Positions 1 to 5,999 of a DNA stretch of 8,542 nucleotides are shown in pieces. Position numbers and translations under genes: made by a program. Source of the stretch: Nitrospinota bacterium (GTDB lineage Bacteria; Nitrospinota; Nitrospinia; Nitrospinales; VA-1); NCBI GenBank assembly GCA_022567815.1, contig JADFGI010000113.1, positions 1 through 8,542 on the forward strand, given 5' to 3'. Under the pieces are notes generated by a model. The model ran no database searches. It was not told the DNA's origin and worked only from the letters and a program-made list of their open reading frames with translations. Within the stretch, counting starts at the first letter, position 1, and each line of letters begins with the position of its first letter.

Positions 1-78
1 CTCACTCAGTAAAATTGTTTAACAGGAAATCTTTATAAGACATTCGCAAACCCTGTCCCATTGCAAACAAAAGGTTCA

Positions 79-1899
79 CTAAAATGGAAGCCCCAGGTCT
101 TTCAATACATTTGGCAATTTATTTTTTAACGGAAGTTTATCCTGTATTCCTGCCGGAGCGACACCGGCCTTATCTAACAATCCTGTCCAGGCAGAAGACT
201 TGTCTCCGAGAAGGCCGTCGAATTTCAGCAATCCGCCCAATGAATCGTTCAGCCCGGCAAGGGGACTGCCGGTCGCGGAAAAAATTGAGCTTTTCAAAGA
301 TTGTTCAAATTCTTTTACCTTTCCGGTCACAACGCCCTTTATGGCTTTTGAAATGATCTGATCCAAATCAGAGTCTATGTTCACATCATAATTTTCCCGC
401 GATCCATCAATGGTGATTTTTATATAAAATTTATCCGTCGATGCCAGGATATCTGCGACGATTTGGAAAATTTCATTTTCCTGTTGCTCGGGAAGTTTTA
501 AAACCAACCCGACCAGGTCCGCCTGAATAAAGCCGGACATATTTTTCTGGTTCTCGATTTTGAAAGCGCTTTGAATATTGGCAAAACCTTTTTCGATCCT
601 TGCTCCCTCTCCTGCTTCCAGGTTATCAAGTTTCAGGGATTTCACATTCAAATCAATGGAATCATTGGAAGTAGATTGTGTTCGATCCAATTTGGCGGTT
701 AACTTAAAGCTTTCGAACTTTTCATCCTGGTCCGAACTGAAATTCAGCACCGCCGGTTTTCCATACACTCTCTGGTTGTCCGAAAAATCTTTCAACTCTC
801 CCGCAATTTTTGTATCAAAAAGATCCAATGAAAGTTTGGCGTGCCGGATTAAAAAATCCGGAAAAGGATTTTGCTCCCTGAACTTAACGAACACGCCTTT
901 ACCTCTTACATATTCCTGTTCTTCTTCCTGGGATTTTTCGCCGGACTCTTTATTCAAATATGGGCTGACCATTTCATAGTATTTCCAGAACAAATCGATC
1001 TTTTCCTTGATTTCCGGGCCCAGTAAAGACGCCAGGATATTGGAGCCTCCTTTTAGATCCAGGGAATACTTTTTCTTTAGCCGTTCAAAATCCTTTTGCG
1101 GCAATTCCTTCAATTCAGCGATCAATTGTTTGACCCGTTGAGTGTCCGCCTTCATCTCCTCTTTCAGATTTTTAACCTTATCCAGATTCCCTTGAATGGT
1201 CTCTTGAATGGCCTTTAAATCCTGAACGGCGGTGGCGATCCCTGCAATGCCGAGAGAACCTTTTGTTTTGCTCTGGAGAGCCTCAATTTTTTTCTTCACG
1301 TCTTCCAGAGCTTGCGTGCTGAGCTCGGTTTCCAGCTTTTTCTCCCACTTGTTCTTTAACGTTTCGATCTCCTGTTTTGCCTTTTCCGCGGCTTGCAAGG
1401 TTTCCAGGTTTTCAGATTTCAAAATTTCTTCAGGCGATTTCGGATTCAGAATTTTTCCAAAAGAAAACGGACCCTTGCCATCTCCCTCCTTTGCTTCACC
1501 GGGAGCATCTCCATCTTCACTCGTCCCCGGAGGCCGATAAGCTTTGGCGGGAGACTTTCTTTTTTGGTTCAAGCGGATGCCTTCCACCGACATCTCATTG
1601 ATCACTAATTTTTTTTGAACCGCTTTGGCCACGTCAACGCTGAAGGAAACGGAATCGATTTCAACCATGTTCTCCATAAGATTATCCGCATTGGCAACAG
1701 ACAATTTTTTGAATCCAGCGGATTGCGTTAGAAGAGATGTCCCGACTGATTCCACTTCAATTTGGGTTTGTAGAATTTTCGATCCCTCCTCTTCTAAACC
1801 CTTTTTGATCAGCCCATCCAGATAAAACGACAAGAACCCCCATATGAGGAGAAAAAGAACCGCAAAAACAACCAATCCCTGCCAGCGAAAAATTTTCAT
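79..1899 (-). CDS. TIGR03545-family membrane-anchored, AsmA-like coiled-coil protein
   Basis: Function is unknown. The 606-residue product has a short basic start (MKIFRWQ), one membrane span at about residues 8-28, then a large soluble part that should lie in the periplasm. Residues 45-115 resemble the first strand-rich segment of AsmA-like envelope proteins. A low-complexity Pro/Gly/Glu linker (about 117-145) leads into a Lys/Glu-rich heptad-like region (about 155-275, with KAKQEIETLKNKWEKKLE) that is very likely coiled coil. The C-terminal half (about 330-606) is beta-rich, with alternating polar and hydrophobic residues as in AsmA/TamB-type proteins. The start is well supported: GGAGG at 1910-1906 lies 6 bases before the ATG, which overlaps the upstream TGA (ATGA, 1896-1899), so translation is coupled to the TIGR03546 gene. 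Family assignment rests on overall pattern and on this diagnostic gene pairing. The family is known only as an uncharacterised partner of TIGR03546. No obvious terminator is seen in the remaining 78 bases. Confidence 0.85.
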   Translation of the reverse strand: MKIFRWQGLVVFAVLFLLIWGFLSFYLDGLIKKGLEEEGSKILQTQIEVESVGTSLLTQSAGFKKLSVANADNLMENMVEIDSVSFSVDVAKAVQKKLVINEMSVEGIRLNQKRKSPAKAYRPPGTSEDGDAPGEAKEGDGKGPFSFGKILNPKSPEEILKSENLETLQAAEKAKQEIETLKNKWEKKLETELSTQALEDVKKKIEALQSKTKGSLGIAGIATAVQDLKAIQETIQGNLDKVKNLKEEMKADTQRVKQLIAELKELPQKDFERLKKKYSLDLKGGSNILASLLGPEIKEKIDLFWKYYEMVSPYLNKESGEKSQEEEQEYVRGKGVFVKFREQNPFPDFLIRHAKLSLDLFDTKIAGELKDFSDNQRVYGKPAVLNFSSDQDEKFESFKLTAKLDRTQSTSNDSIDLNVKSLKLDNLEAGEGARIEKGFANIQSAFKIENQKNMSGFIQADLVGLVLKLPEQQENEIFQIVADILASTDKFYIKITIDGSRENYDVNIDSDLDQIISKAIKGVVTGKVKEFEQSLKSSIFSATGSPLAGLNDSLGGLLKFDGLLGDKSSAWTGLLDKAGVAPAGIQDKLPLKNKLPNVLKDLGLPF

Positions 1900-2402
1900 C
1901 CTCGCCCTCCAGTAATTGTTTGATAAACTCGTAATATCTTCAACGACCTGAAAATGGGGAATTTTTCCATATAGATTTGCAGTTTCTCCCGGTATTTTTC
2001 TATGAACTTGTTAAACATAAAAAACAATGGGACCGCCAACGCGACCGAAACAACAAGGCTTCCCATGACAATGGAATTGTTTAGATTTGCCATCAACGCA
2101 ATCGGACAGCTGAAAACATTTTCCCAAATACCCACAAGGGAATCCGATTTTAAAATCGTATAGCCGATGTCATGAAAAACCGGATCCAGAATATAAGCAA
2201 TGCCAGAGAACAGGACAAAACTCAAAATCATGATTCCGATGTTCATGTTGATGATAAACGCTAAAAACAGCAGGGCGAGGTTATGAAGGCTTGCTGTGGG
2301 CGTGAGCCCTATGATAGCTCCAAAGGATACGCCCAGGCTGAGTTGCCAGGGTTTAGCGTTTGAGTTTAATGCTTTAAAAACGTTAATGATTTGACGGAGC
2401 AT
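1896..2402 (-). CDS. TIGR03546-family (DUF2062-like) small inner-membrane protein
   Basis: Function is unknown. The 168-residue product has a DUF2062-like N-terminus: an amphipathic helix (1-18), a Lys-Pro-Trp motif (17-19), then a Gly-rich hydrophobic stretch ending in GLTPT (32-36) and a His at 40. Hydrophobic spans follow at about 38-52, 54-72 and 110-131. The basic, aromatic tail (132-168) probably lies in the cytoplasm. The ATG at 2402 is preceded by AAGG at 2413-2410, 7 bases away, and no other start fits better. The stop overlaps the start of the TIGR03545 gene by four bases, so the two are one transcription and translation unit. This pairing is the known hallmark of both families. A plausible but unproven role is as inner-membrane partner of the long periplasmic TIGR03545 protein. 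Confidence 0.85.
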   Translation of the reverse strand: MLRQIINVFKALNSNAKPWQLSLGVSFGAIIGLTPTASLHNLALLFLAFIINMNIGIMILSFVLFSGIAYILDPVFHDIGYTILKSDSLVGIWENVFSCPIALMANLNNSIVMGSLVVSVALAVPLFFMFNKFIEKYREKLQIYMEKFPIFRSLKILRVYQTITGGRG

Positions 2403-2422
2403 GGCGAGGCCTTTTTAAGGTG

Positions 2423-2469
2423 ATTCCGGAAACAAGAGATTTTATTAATTGCCGGATGTTTCCGGGAAT
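2423..2469. repeat. Inverted repeat just upstream of the TIGR03546 start
   Basis: Bases 2423-2433 (ATTCCGGAAAC) and 2458-2469 (GTTTCCGGGAAT) are reverse complements apart from one extra C in the right arm, with 24 bases between. A third CCGG (2452-2455) lies in the loop. The repeat ends 20 bases before the TIGR03546 start codon. It is therefore either a hairpin in the 5' leader or a pair of half-sites for a dimeric regulator. No convincing promoter was found with it, and the arms could also be chance. Confidence 0.4.
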
Positions 2470-2639
2470 TTTGTTCCACTCTCAAGCATTCAAATGTAAT
2501 ATTGGGCACATGGATATTTCTCAGCTCAACATACCCGTCAGGTTAATTTCGACTTAATTTGGTGAACTTTTTTTCATCCGGGCTACTCTTTTCCCTGCCT
2601 TATCAATAAGTTAACCGCATCACCAGTTTGTTATTGACC

Positions 2640-2665
2640 CTGCTGTTGATTACCCGTTACAGCAG
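2640..2665. repeat. Perfect 7-bp inverted repeat in the intergenic gap
   Basis: CTGCTGT (2640-2646) and ACAGCAG (2659-2665) are perfect reverse complements around a 12-base loop. No T-run follows on either strand, so it is not a standard rho-independent terminator. It could be an operator, a weak RNA hairpin or chance. Confidence 0.3.
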
Positions 2666-2828
2666 AACTAAAATCGTCTTCAAAACTTCCGATTGGTTTC
2701 TTCTGGAATGAATGAGCGTATCGTTCATCAAGACTGCCTGGGATATCCGATGGCACCTTTCGCCCTACCGACCAACAGCGAATGCTGATATCTCCACAGA
2801 AAAATCAAACAGCAGGAAACTGGAGCCT

Positions 2829-3269
2829 TTATTTTTTTATTTTTCCGAAAGGTTCGATCAGGTTGCAAAGTTTGACGTAAGCTTTCAGGATATCTGTCGC
2901 TGTGATGATGCCAACCAGTTTATTCTTATGAACCACCGGTAAGCAGCCAATTTTTTTATTCGCCATGATGGCCGCGGCATCAGCGGCCCTTTGCTCAGGT
3001 TCGATAGTGAAGAGTTTCCGGTTCATGAGGGTTCTCACCTGCCGGGAAACAATCGTCACCGTGGTCCCATCCGATTTTTCTATAATCTTTTTGGTAGGGC
3101 CCAATACCTTTTTTAAATCTCTGTCCGATATCATGCCCACAAGTTTTCCCTTATCCAGAACAGGAACATGGCGGATGTTTTCAAAATGAATCAGCACAAA
3201 AACCCGGTCAATTTTATCCAATGGCGAAACGGTCAAAACCTTTTTGGTCATCAATTCTTTAACTTTCAT
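2829..3269 (-). CDS. Two-CBS-domain protein
   Basis: This 146-residue protein consists of a tandem CBS pair (Bateman module) and nothing else; such modules bind adenine nucleotides and regulate partner proteins. The first CBS domain spans about residues 1-57 and the second about 77-134. Both carry the typical second half: HVPVLDKGKLVGMISDRDL (34-52) and CLPVVHKNKLVGIITATDIL (109-128). Each has the G-x-x-S/T-x-x-D signature (45-51 and 120-126) used for ribose/phosphate binding. There is no signal peptide, so the protein is cytoplasmic. The ATG at 3269 follows a G-rich stretch (3278-3274) that can serve as a ribosome-binding site, though its spacing of 4 is short. The gene lies 97 bases behind the antiporter gene on the same strand, so co-transcription and a role in sensing energy state for cation transport are reasonable but unproven. 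The ligand cannot be named from sequence. Confidence 0.9.
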   Translation of the reverse strand: MKVKELMTKKVLTVSPLDKIDRVFVLIHFENIRHVPVLDKGKLVGMISDRDLKKVLGPTKKIIEKSDGTTVTIVSRQVRTLMNRKLFTIEPEQRAADAAAIMANKKIGCLPVVHKNKLVGIITATDILKAYVKLCNLIEPFGKIKK

Positions 3270-3366
3270 GGCGCCCCCAAAATTGAATTCTTATCAACAA
3301 CACCTACCAAATGATGCGCTCGCTACGGAATATTCCCCATGCCGCCATTTTGTAAAATTTATCATG

Positions 3367-5337
3367 TTATTTTCCCGACTGTAAACGATGCAGGGACCAG
3401 TCCAGATTGGCATGGCGTCCAAAAATAACGATGATATCACCCTCCTCAAACCGGAAATCGGGAGCGGGATTCGCCTGTAGTTCGTCATTGCGAACCACGG
3501 CGATCAGTTTCGCATCCGAATCCTTATTCCATTGAAGCTCTTGAATCGATTTTTTGTGACACCAGGAACCTTCAAGAACGTGAAAAGATTCCGTCAAACT
3601 CGCGGTCAAGTAAGCGGAGAACTTTTTCATGCTCGCAATATCCAGGGACAATCCCCGAAACATGCTGTACCCTTCCAGCCTTGCCAATTCCACCTGCTGT
3701 TCGATGATGTTGTTGGCAATATGATATTCATGCAAGACCCTGGAAAAAATTTCGATGGACGTTTCAAATTCCTCCGGGATCACCTGATTGGCTCCTGCTT
3801 CGTTGAGGGCATCAACCTGCTTGGCATATCGAACCCGCACCAAAATATAAATGTTCGGGTTCAACTGCCTGGCCAGCCTCACGGCCTGCTCGGCGGCAAT
3901 ATAGTCAGTAGTGGCAAAAACCATCATTTTCGCCCGTTGGATTCCCGCCCGCAATAAAATATCGCGATGAGTGGAATCCCCATATAAAGCGGATATCCCT
4001 TCGTCCAAAGCCTGCTTGATGCGTTCGCCGTCCAGTTCAAGAACGATGAATGGAGTGTGCGTTTCCTTGAGTACCCTGGAAAGGTTGCGGCCCACCATTC
4101 CGAACCCGGCAATGATCACATGCCCTGAAAGTTTTTCCTGCTCAACGGATTCCGATTCATCGGAAGCGGCCACCCCGAACAGAGAATGAAGTTTCATCGA
4201 AAGCCCGGCGGAAAGCTGGATCAAAAGGGGCGCGGCCAGCATGCTGAGAATGGAAACGATTAAAAACGATTGATAGTGGCCCGGCAAAAACAAATCCTTT
4301 TCCAGGGCCAGGCTGGCAAGAAGCAAAGAAAACTCCCCCACCTGCGCCAACCGAACTCCAACAATGAACGAAATCCTAAACGAATTTTTTAACAGGAGAC
4401 AAGCCAGGAAACCCAAAAAAGCTTTCAGCCCGATCACCGCACCCGCCAATCCCAAATACCAGAGTGCAGAATCATAAAATATATCGACCTGAAGAAGCAT
4501 GCCCACAGATATAAAAAAGATACTGCCGAAGTAATCTTTTAACGGCAGAATATCCAGAATGATCTGGTAACTGTATTCGGATTCAGAAATAATGATTCCC
4601 GCAATAAAAGCCCCCATTGCCAGAGATAATCCCACAGATTCCGAAACCCAGCCCGTCCCCAGGATAATCAGGATCACAAACAGCGTGAGATGCTCCTTAC
4701 TGCCCATTCGGGCTATAACCTGCAAAGACCGGGGAACGATCATCCGGGCAAGAAAGAAAATGGCCGCCACCGCAGTGATTGATTTCAAGGTGGCCACACC
4801 GAAATCCAATGGAGATAATTGACCTGATTGCGACAGCAGGGGAATGATGAGCATCATGGGAACCACACATATATCCTGAAACAACAACGTCCCAATGCAA
4901 ATACGGCCGTGCCGGGTATCTATTTCCGCCCGGTCGGTTATCATTTTCAGCACGATCGCGGTGCTACTCAACGGAATCAACAACCCAAACAGCAAGCCCT
5001 GGTTAACCGAATACCCTGAGCCATTGAAAATGAAAAAAACCAAAACTCCCGTCAATCCCAGTTGAAGAGTGCCGACGCCAAGAATCACCTTTAAATCCTT
5101 CATCATGCGTTGAAGGGAAAACTCCAGGCCGATGACAAAAAGCAGTAATATCACGCCGATCTCTGCCAACTGCTTGACCTTCTCATGGTCTTGGATCAAT
5201 TGGAGGCTACTCGGACCAATGATGACCCCCGCCAGCAAAAACCCCATCACCGAAGGGATCTTGATCTTATGGAATACGATATTGATTGGCAGGGAAACGA
5301 GTAAGAGAATGGCCAGATCTTTGATTAGATGATCCAT
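3367..5337 (-). CDS. Kef-type monovalent cation:proton antiporter (CPA2) with RCK domain
   Basis: An inner-membrane antiporter that exchanges K+ or Na+ for protons. From the ATG at 5337 it has 656 residues, a usual length for a KefB/KefC-like protein. Residues 1-385 form the Na_H_Exchanger domain with about 12-13 spans. These include LAEIGVILLLFVIGLEF (57-73), the SSTAIVL break (124-130) and FQD at 153-155. The Gln154-Asp155 pair marks the Kef-type branch rather than the Asn-Asp or Asp-Asp pair of electrogenic exchangers. FFISVGM (274-280) and RLAQVGEFSLLLA (329-341) are also family signatures. An acidic linker (392-402) leads to a TrkA-N/RCK domain with the Rossmann motif GFGMVG (411-416), an acidic second-strand end (LELD, 433-436) and YGDST (452-456), then a TrkA-C domain (about 555-640, EEGDIIVIFG). 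The frame could open at a TTG at 5400, but the ATG at 5337 has AGG 8 bases upstream and begins right at the first span, so I chose it. The transported ion and any glutathione control cannot be decided here. Confidence 0.93.
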   Translation of the reverse strand: MDHLIKDLAILLLVSLPINIVFHKIKIPSVMGFLLAGVIIGPSSLQLIQDHEKVKQLAEIGVILLLFVIGLEFSLQRMMKDLKVILGVGTLQLGLTGVLVFFIFNGSGYSVNQGLLFGLLIPLSSTAIVLKMITDRAEIDTRHGRICIGTLLFQDICVVPMMLIIPLLSQSGQLSPLDFGVATLKSITAVAAIFFLARMIVPRSLQVIARMGSKEHLTLFVILIILGTGWVSESVGLSLAMGAFIAGIIISESEYSYQIILDILPLKDYFGSIFFISVGMLLQVDIFYDSALWYLGLAGAVIGLKAFLGFLACLLLKNSFRISFIVGVRLAQVGEFSLLLASLALEKDLFLPGHYQSFLIVSILSMLAAPLLIQLSAGLSMKLHSLFGVAASDESESVEQEKLSGHVIIAGFGMVGRNLSRVLKETHTPFIVLELDGERIKQALDEGISALYGDSTHRDILLRAGIQRAKMMVFATTDYIAAEQAVRLARQLNPNIYILVRVRYAKQVDALNEAGANQVIPEEFETSIEIFSRVLHEYHIANNIIEQQVELARLEGYSMFRGLSLDIASMKKFSAYLTASLTESFHVLEGSWCHKKSIQELQWNKDSDAKLIAVVRNDELQANPAPDFRFEEGDIIVIFGRHANLDWSLHRLQSGK

Positions 5338-5430
5338 GCGTTGAACCTGATGTTTCAGAACATTAGAAATCGATTGACGGAAACTATAGGCCGATTGCAA
5401 ATTGTACCGTAAAAAAACAAATGTACAGCG

Positions 5431-5459
5431 AATGAAAATCCCGGCAAACCGGATTCATT
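5431..5459. repeat. Bulged hairpin/inverted repeat at the antiporter promoter
   Basis: Around the loop CAAA (5445-5448) the flanks can pair as CCGG/CCGG, then ATT-type, then a four-base outer segment. This gives about 11 base pairs with two small bulges (an extra C, and two A). The repeat abuts and partly overlaps the TATAAT of the predicted antiporter promoter, at about the expected transcription start. It could be a repressor site or a structured 5' end. A terminator for plus-strand transcription is unlikely because no plus-strand gene lies upstream. Confidence 0.35.
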
Positions 5460-5484
5460 ATATTCCTTATTTTTTTATTGGCAG
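5457..5484 (-). promoter_or_regulatory. Predicted sigma-70-type promoter for the antiporter/CBS unit
   Basis: On the minus strand a perfect TATAAT (5462-5457) lies 16 bases downstream of CTGCCA (5484-5479), which matches the -35 consensus at four of six bases. Transcription would start near 5450 and leave a leader of about 110 bases before the ATG at 5337. The -10 box is strong and the -35 is only fair. Confidence 0.45.
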
Positions 5485-5590
5485 GTCTTAAAACCATAAA
5501 CAATTCGGAAAATGAATGCGCAGGACCCTCTCCATTCCCAAAATTGCCTTCTCATAGAACCTTAATTATCCTCTATTTGTTTCTTTTCTA

Positions 5591-5618
5591 TTGACAAAAT
5601 TGGTTTGAAGAACAAGAT
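5591..5618 (+). promoter_or_regulatory. Candidate promoter for the 50-residue membrane protein
   Basis: A perfect TTGACA (5591-5596) is followed after 16 bases by CAAGAT (5613-5618), which matches TATAAT at only three positions including the conserved A2 and T6. The AT-rich TTTTTATTAG follows directly. The expected leader to the GTG at 5702 is about 75 bases. A second possible -10, CATAAT (5656-5661), lacks a matching -35 and would give a leader of about 34 bases. Confidence 0.35.
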
Positions 5619-5687
5619 TTTTATTAGAGAGAATTTCGTGTATTTGAATTTCTTTCATAATGAACCTCAAACTTTCCTTTTTTTTGT

Positions 5688-5693
5688 GGAGGG
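5688..5693 (+). promoter_or_regulatory. Strong Shine-Dalgarno that sets a GTG start
   Basis: GGAGGG lies 8 bases before the GTG at 5702-5704, an ideal arrangement. The in-frame ATG at 5660 lies upstream of this element and has no such site. The in-frame ATG at 5735 has only AAGG, 7 bases away. This argues for GTG as the start of the small protein. Confidence 0.6.
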
Positions 5694-5701
5694 CCTTCAG
5701 A

Positions 5702-5854
5702 GTGAATGAATTAGATACCAAAAAAGGCTTTACGATGGAATGGATAGATTTTGGCGATAACTATGTCTTTGGCCTTGAACCGATGTTCATTGTTGCGGTA
5801 GTCGCGGTGGTCGGGTTGGGAATTTACTTCTTTTCCCAAAGAAATATTGAGTGA
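5702..5854 (+). CDS. Small single-span membrane protein, 50 residues, function unknown
   Basis: I do not recognise this protein. From the GTG start it has 50 residues: a polar, mostly acidic N-terminal part (1-26, with EWIDFGDNYVFGLEP at 13-27), one hydrophobic span at about 27-44 (PMFIVAVVAVVGLGIYFF), and a short tail SQRNIE. There is no cleavage site, so it should stay in the membrane. Evidence that it is real: an ideal Shine-Dalgarno, an upstream TTGACA box, and a strong intrinsic terminator starting 36 bases after the stop, which together make a single-gene unit. The ATG at 5735 would give a 39-residue form starting MEWIDFG and cannot be excluded. Small single-span proteins often act as accessory subunits of membrane complexes. 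Neither the conserved-looking Trp/Asp/Tyr block before the span nor the neighbours identify a partner. Confidence 0.6.
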   Translation: MNELDTKKGFTMEWIDFGDNYVFGLEPMFIVAVVAVVGLGIYFFSQRNIE

Positions 5855-5889
5855 TCGTTGAAGTATTTTACCGGAACCCTAAACGGATG

Positions 5890-5920
5890 GGGTCACCCAG
5901 GAGGGTGGCCCTTCATTTTT
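5890..5920 (+). terminator. Rho-independent terminator behind the small membrane protein
   Basis: GGGTCACCC (5890-5898) pairs with GGGTGGCCC (5903-5911) across the tetraloop AGGA. This gives a 9-bp GC-rich stem with one G-U wobble, followed by TTCATTTTT (5912-5920). It ends the small-protein transcript, so the downstream cytochrome gene needs its own promoter or read-through. Confidence 0.8.
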
Positions 5921-5922
5921 CC

Positions 5923-5944
5923 AGCATAATCATAAAAATATGCT
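5923..5944. repeat. Inverted repeat upstream of the di-haem protein gene
   Basis: AGCATA (5923-5928) and TATGCT (5939-5944) are perfect reverse complements with 10 bases between, 22 bases in total or about two helical turns, a size typical of a dimeric regulator site. It lies between the terminator and the ATG at 6000, where the promoter of the haem-protein gene should be. The region is AT-rich, so chance is possible, and no clear -35/-10 pair could be fixed here. Confidence 0.3.
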
Positions 5945-5999
5945 ACGGTCCTGCACTTATTGGTCGTTTAAAAGATTCAACGGATGTTGAGAAAAAGTT

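Larger units (their letters stand above)
2403..2828. other. Intergenic region, no gene seen
   Basis: This 426-base gap separates the end of the CBS-domain gene from the start of the TIGR03546 gene; both are read leftward. It must hold the promoter of the TIGR03546/03545 unit and the end of the CBS transcript. Apart from the inverted repeats listed separately, I see only a direct repeat TTAATTT at 2543-2549 and 2554-2560, spaced one helical turn apart, and a T-run at 2568-2574. A plus-strand open frame over the right part (2712-2942) runs into the CBS gene and has no family resemblance, so it is not called. No clear rho-independent terminator is visible behind the CBS gene. Confidence 0.5.
5338..5701. 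other. Divergent intergenic region
   Basis: These 364 bases separate the leftward antiporter unit from the rightward small-protein gene. They carry the two predicted promoters and the hairpin listed separately, are AT-rich, and show no coding pattern. The TTG-extended N-terminus of the antiporter frame (to 5400) and an ATG at 5660 upstream of the small gene are open, but neither is preferred over the chosen starts. Confidence 0.5.

Noticed and set aside
578..979. Plus-strand open frame of 133 residues inside the TIGR03545 gene
   Set aside because: Antisense shadow with Ser/Phe-rich composition expected from the reverse of a Lys/Glu-rich coding sequence.
2640..2665. Terminator for the CBS-domain transcript
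   Set aside because: The 7-bp stem has a 12-base loop and no T-run on either side, so it is listed only as an inverted repeat.
2712..2942. Plus-strand open frame of 76 residues in the gap after the CBS gene
   Set aside because: It overlaps the CBS gene's end in antisense, lacks a clear ribosome-binding site, and shows no recognisable feature.
3532..3957. Plus-strand open frame of 141 residues inside the antiporter gene
   Set aside because: It is antisense to the RCK domain, whose motifs prove the other strand is coding.
5338..5400. Extended antiporter N-terminus from a TTG at 5400
   Set aside because: It would add 21 polar residues ahead of the first membrane span, with a rare start codon; the ATG at 5337 has an AGG at good spacing and matches the family's usual start.
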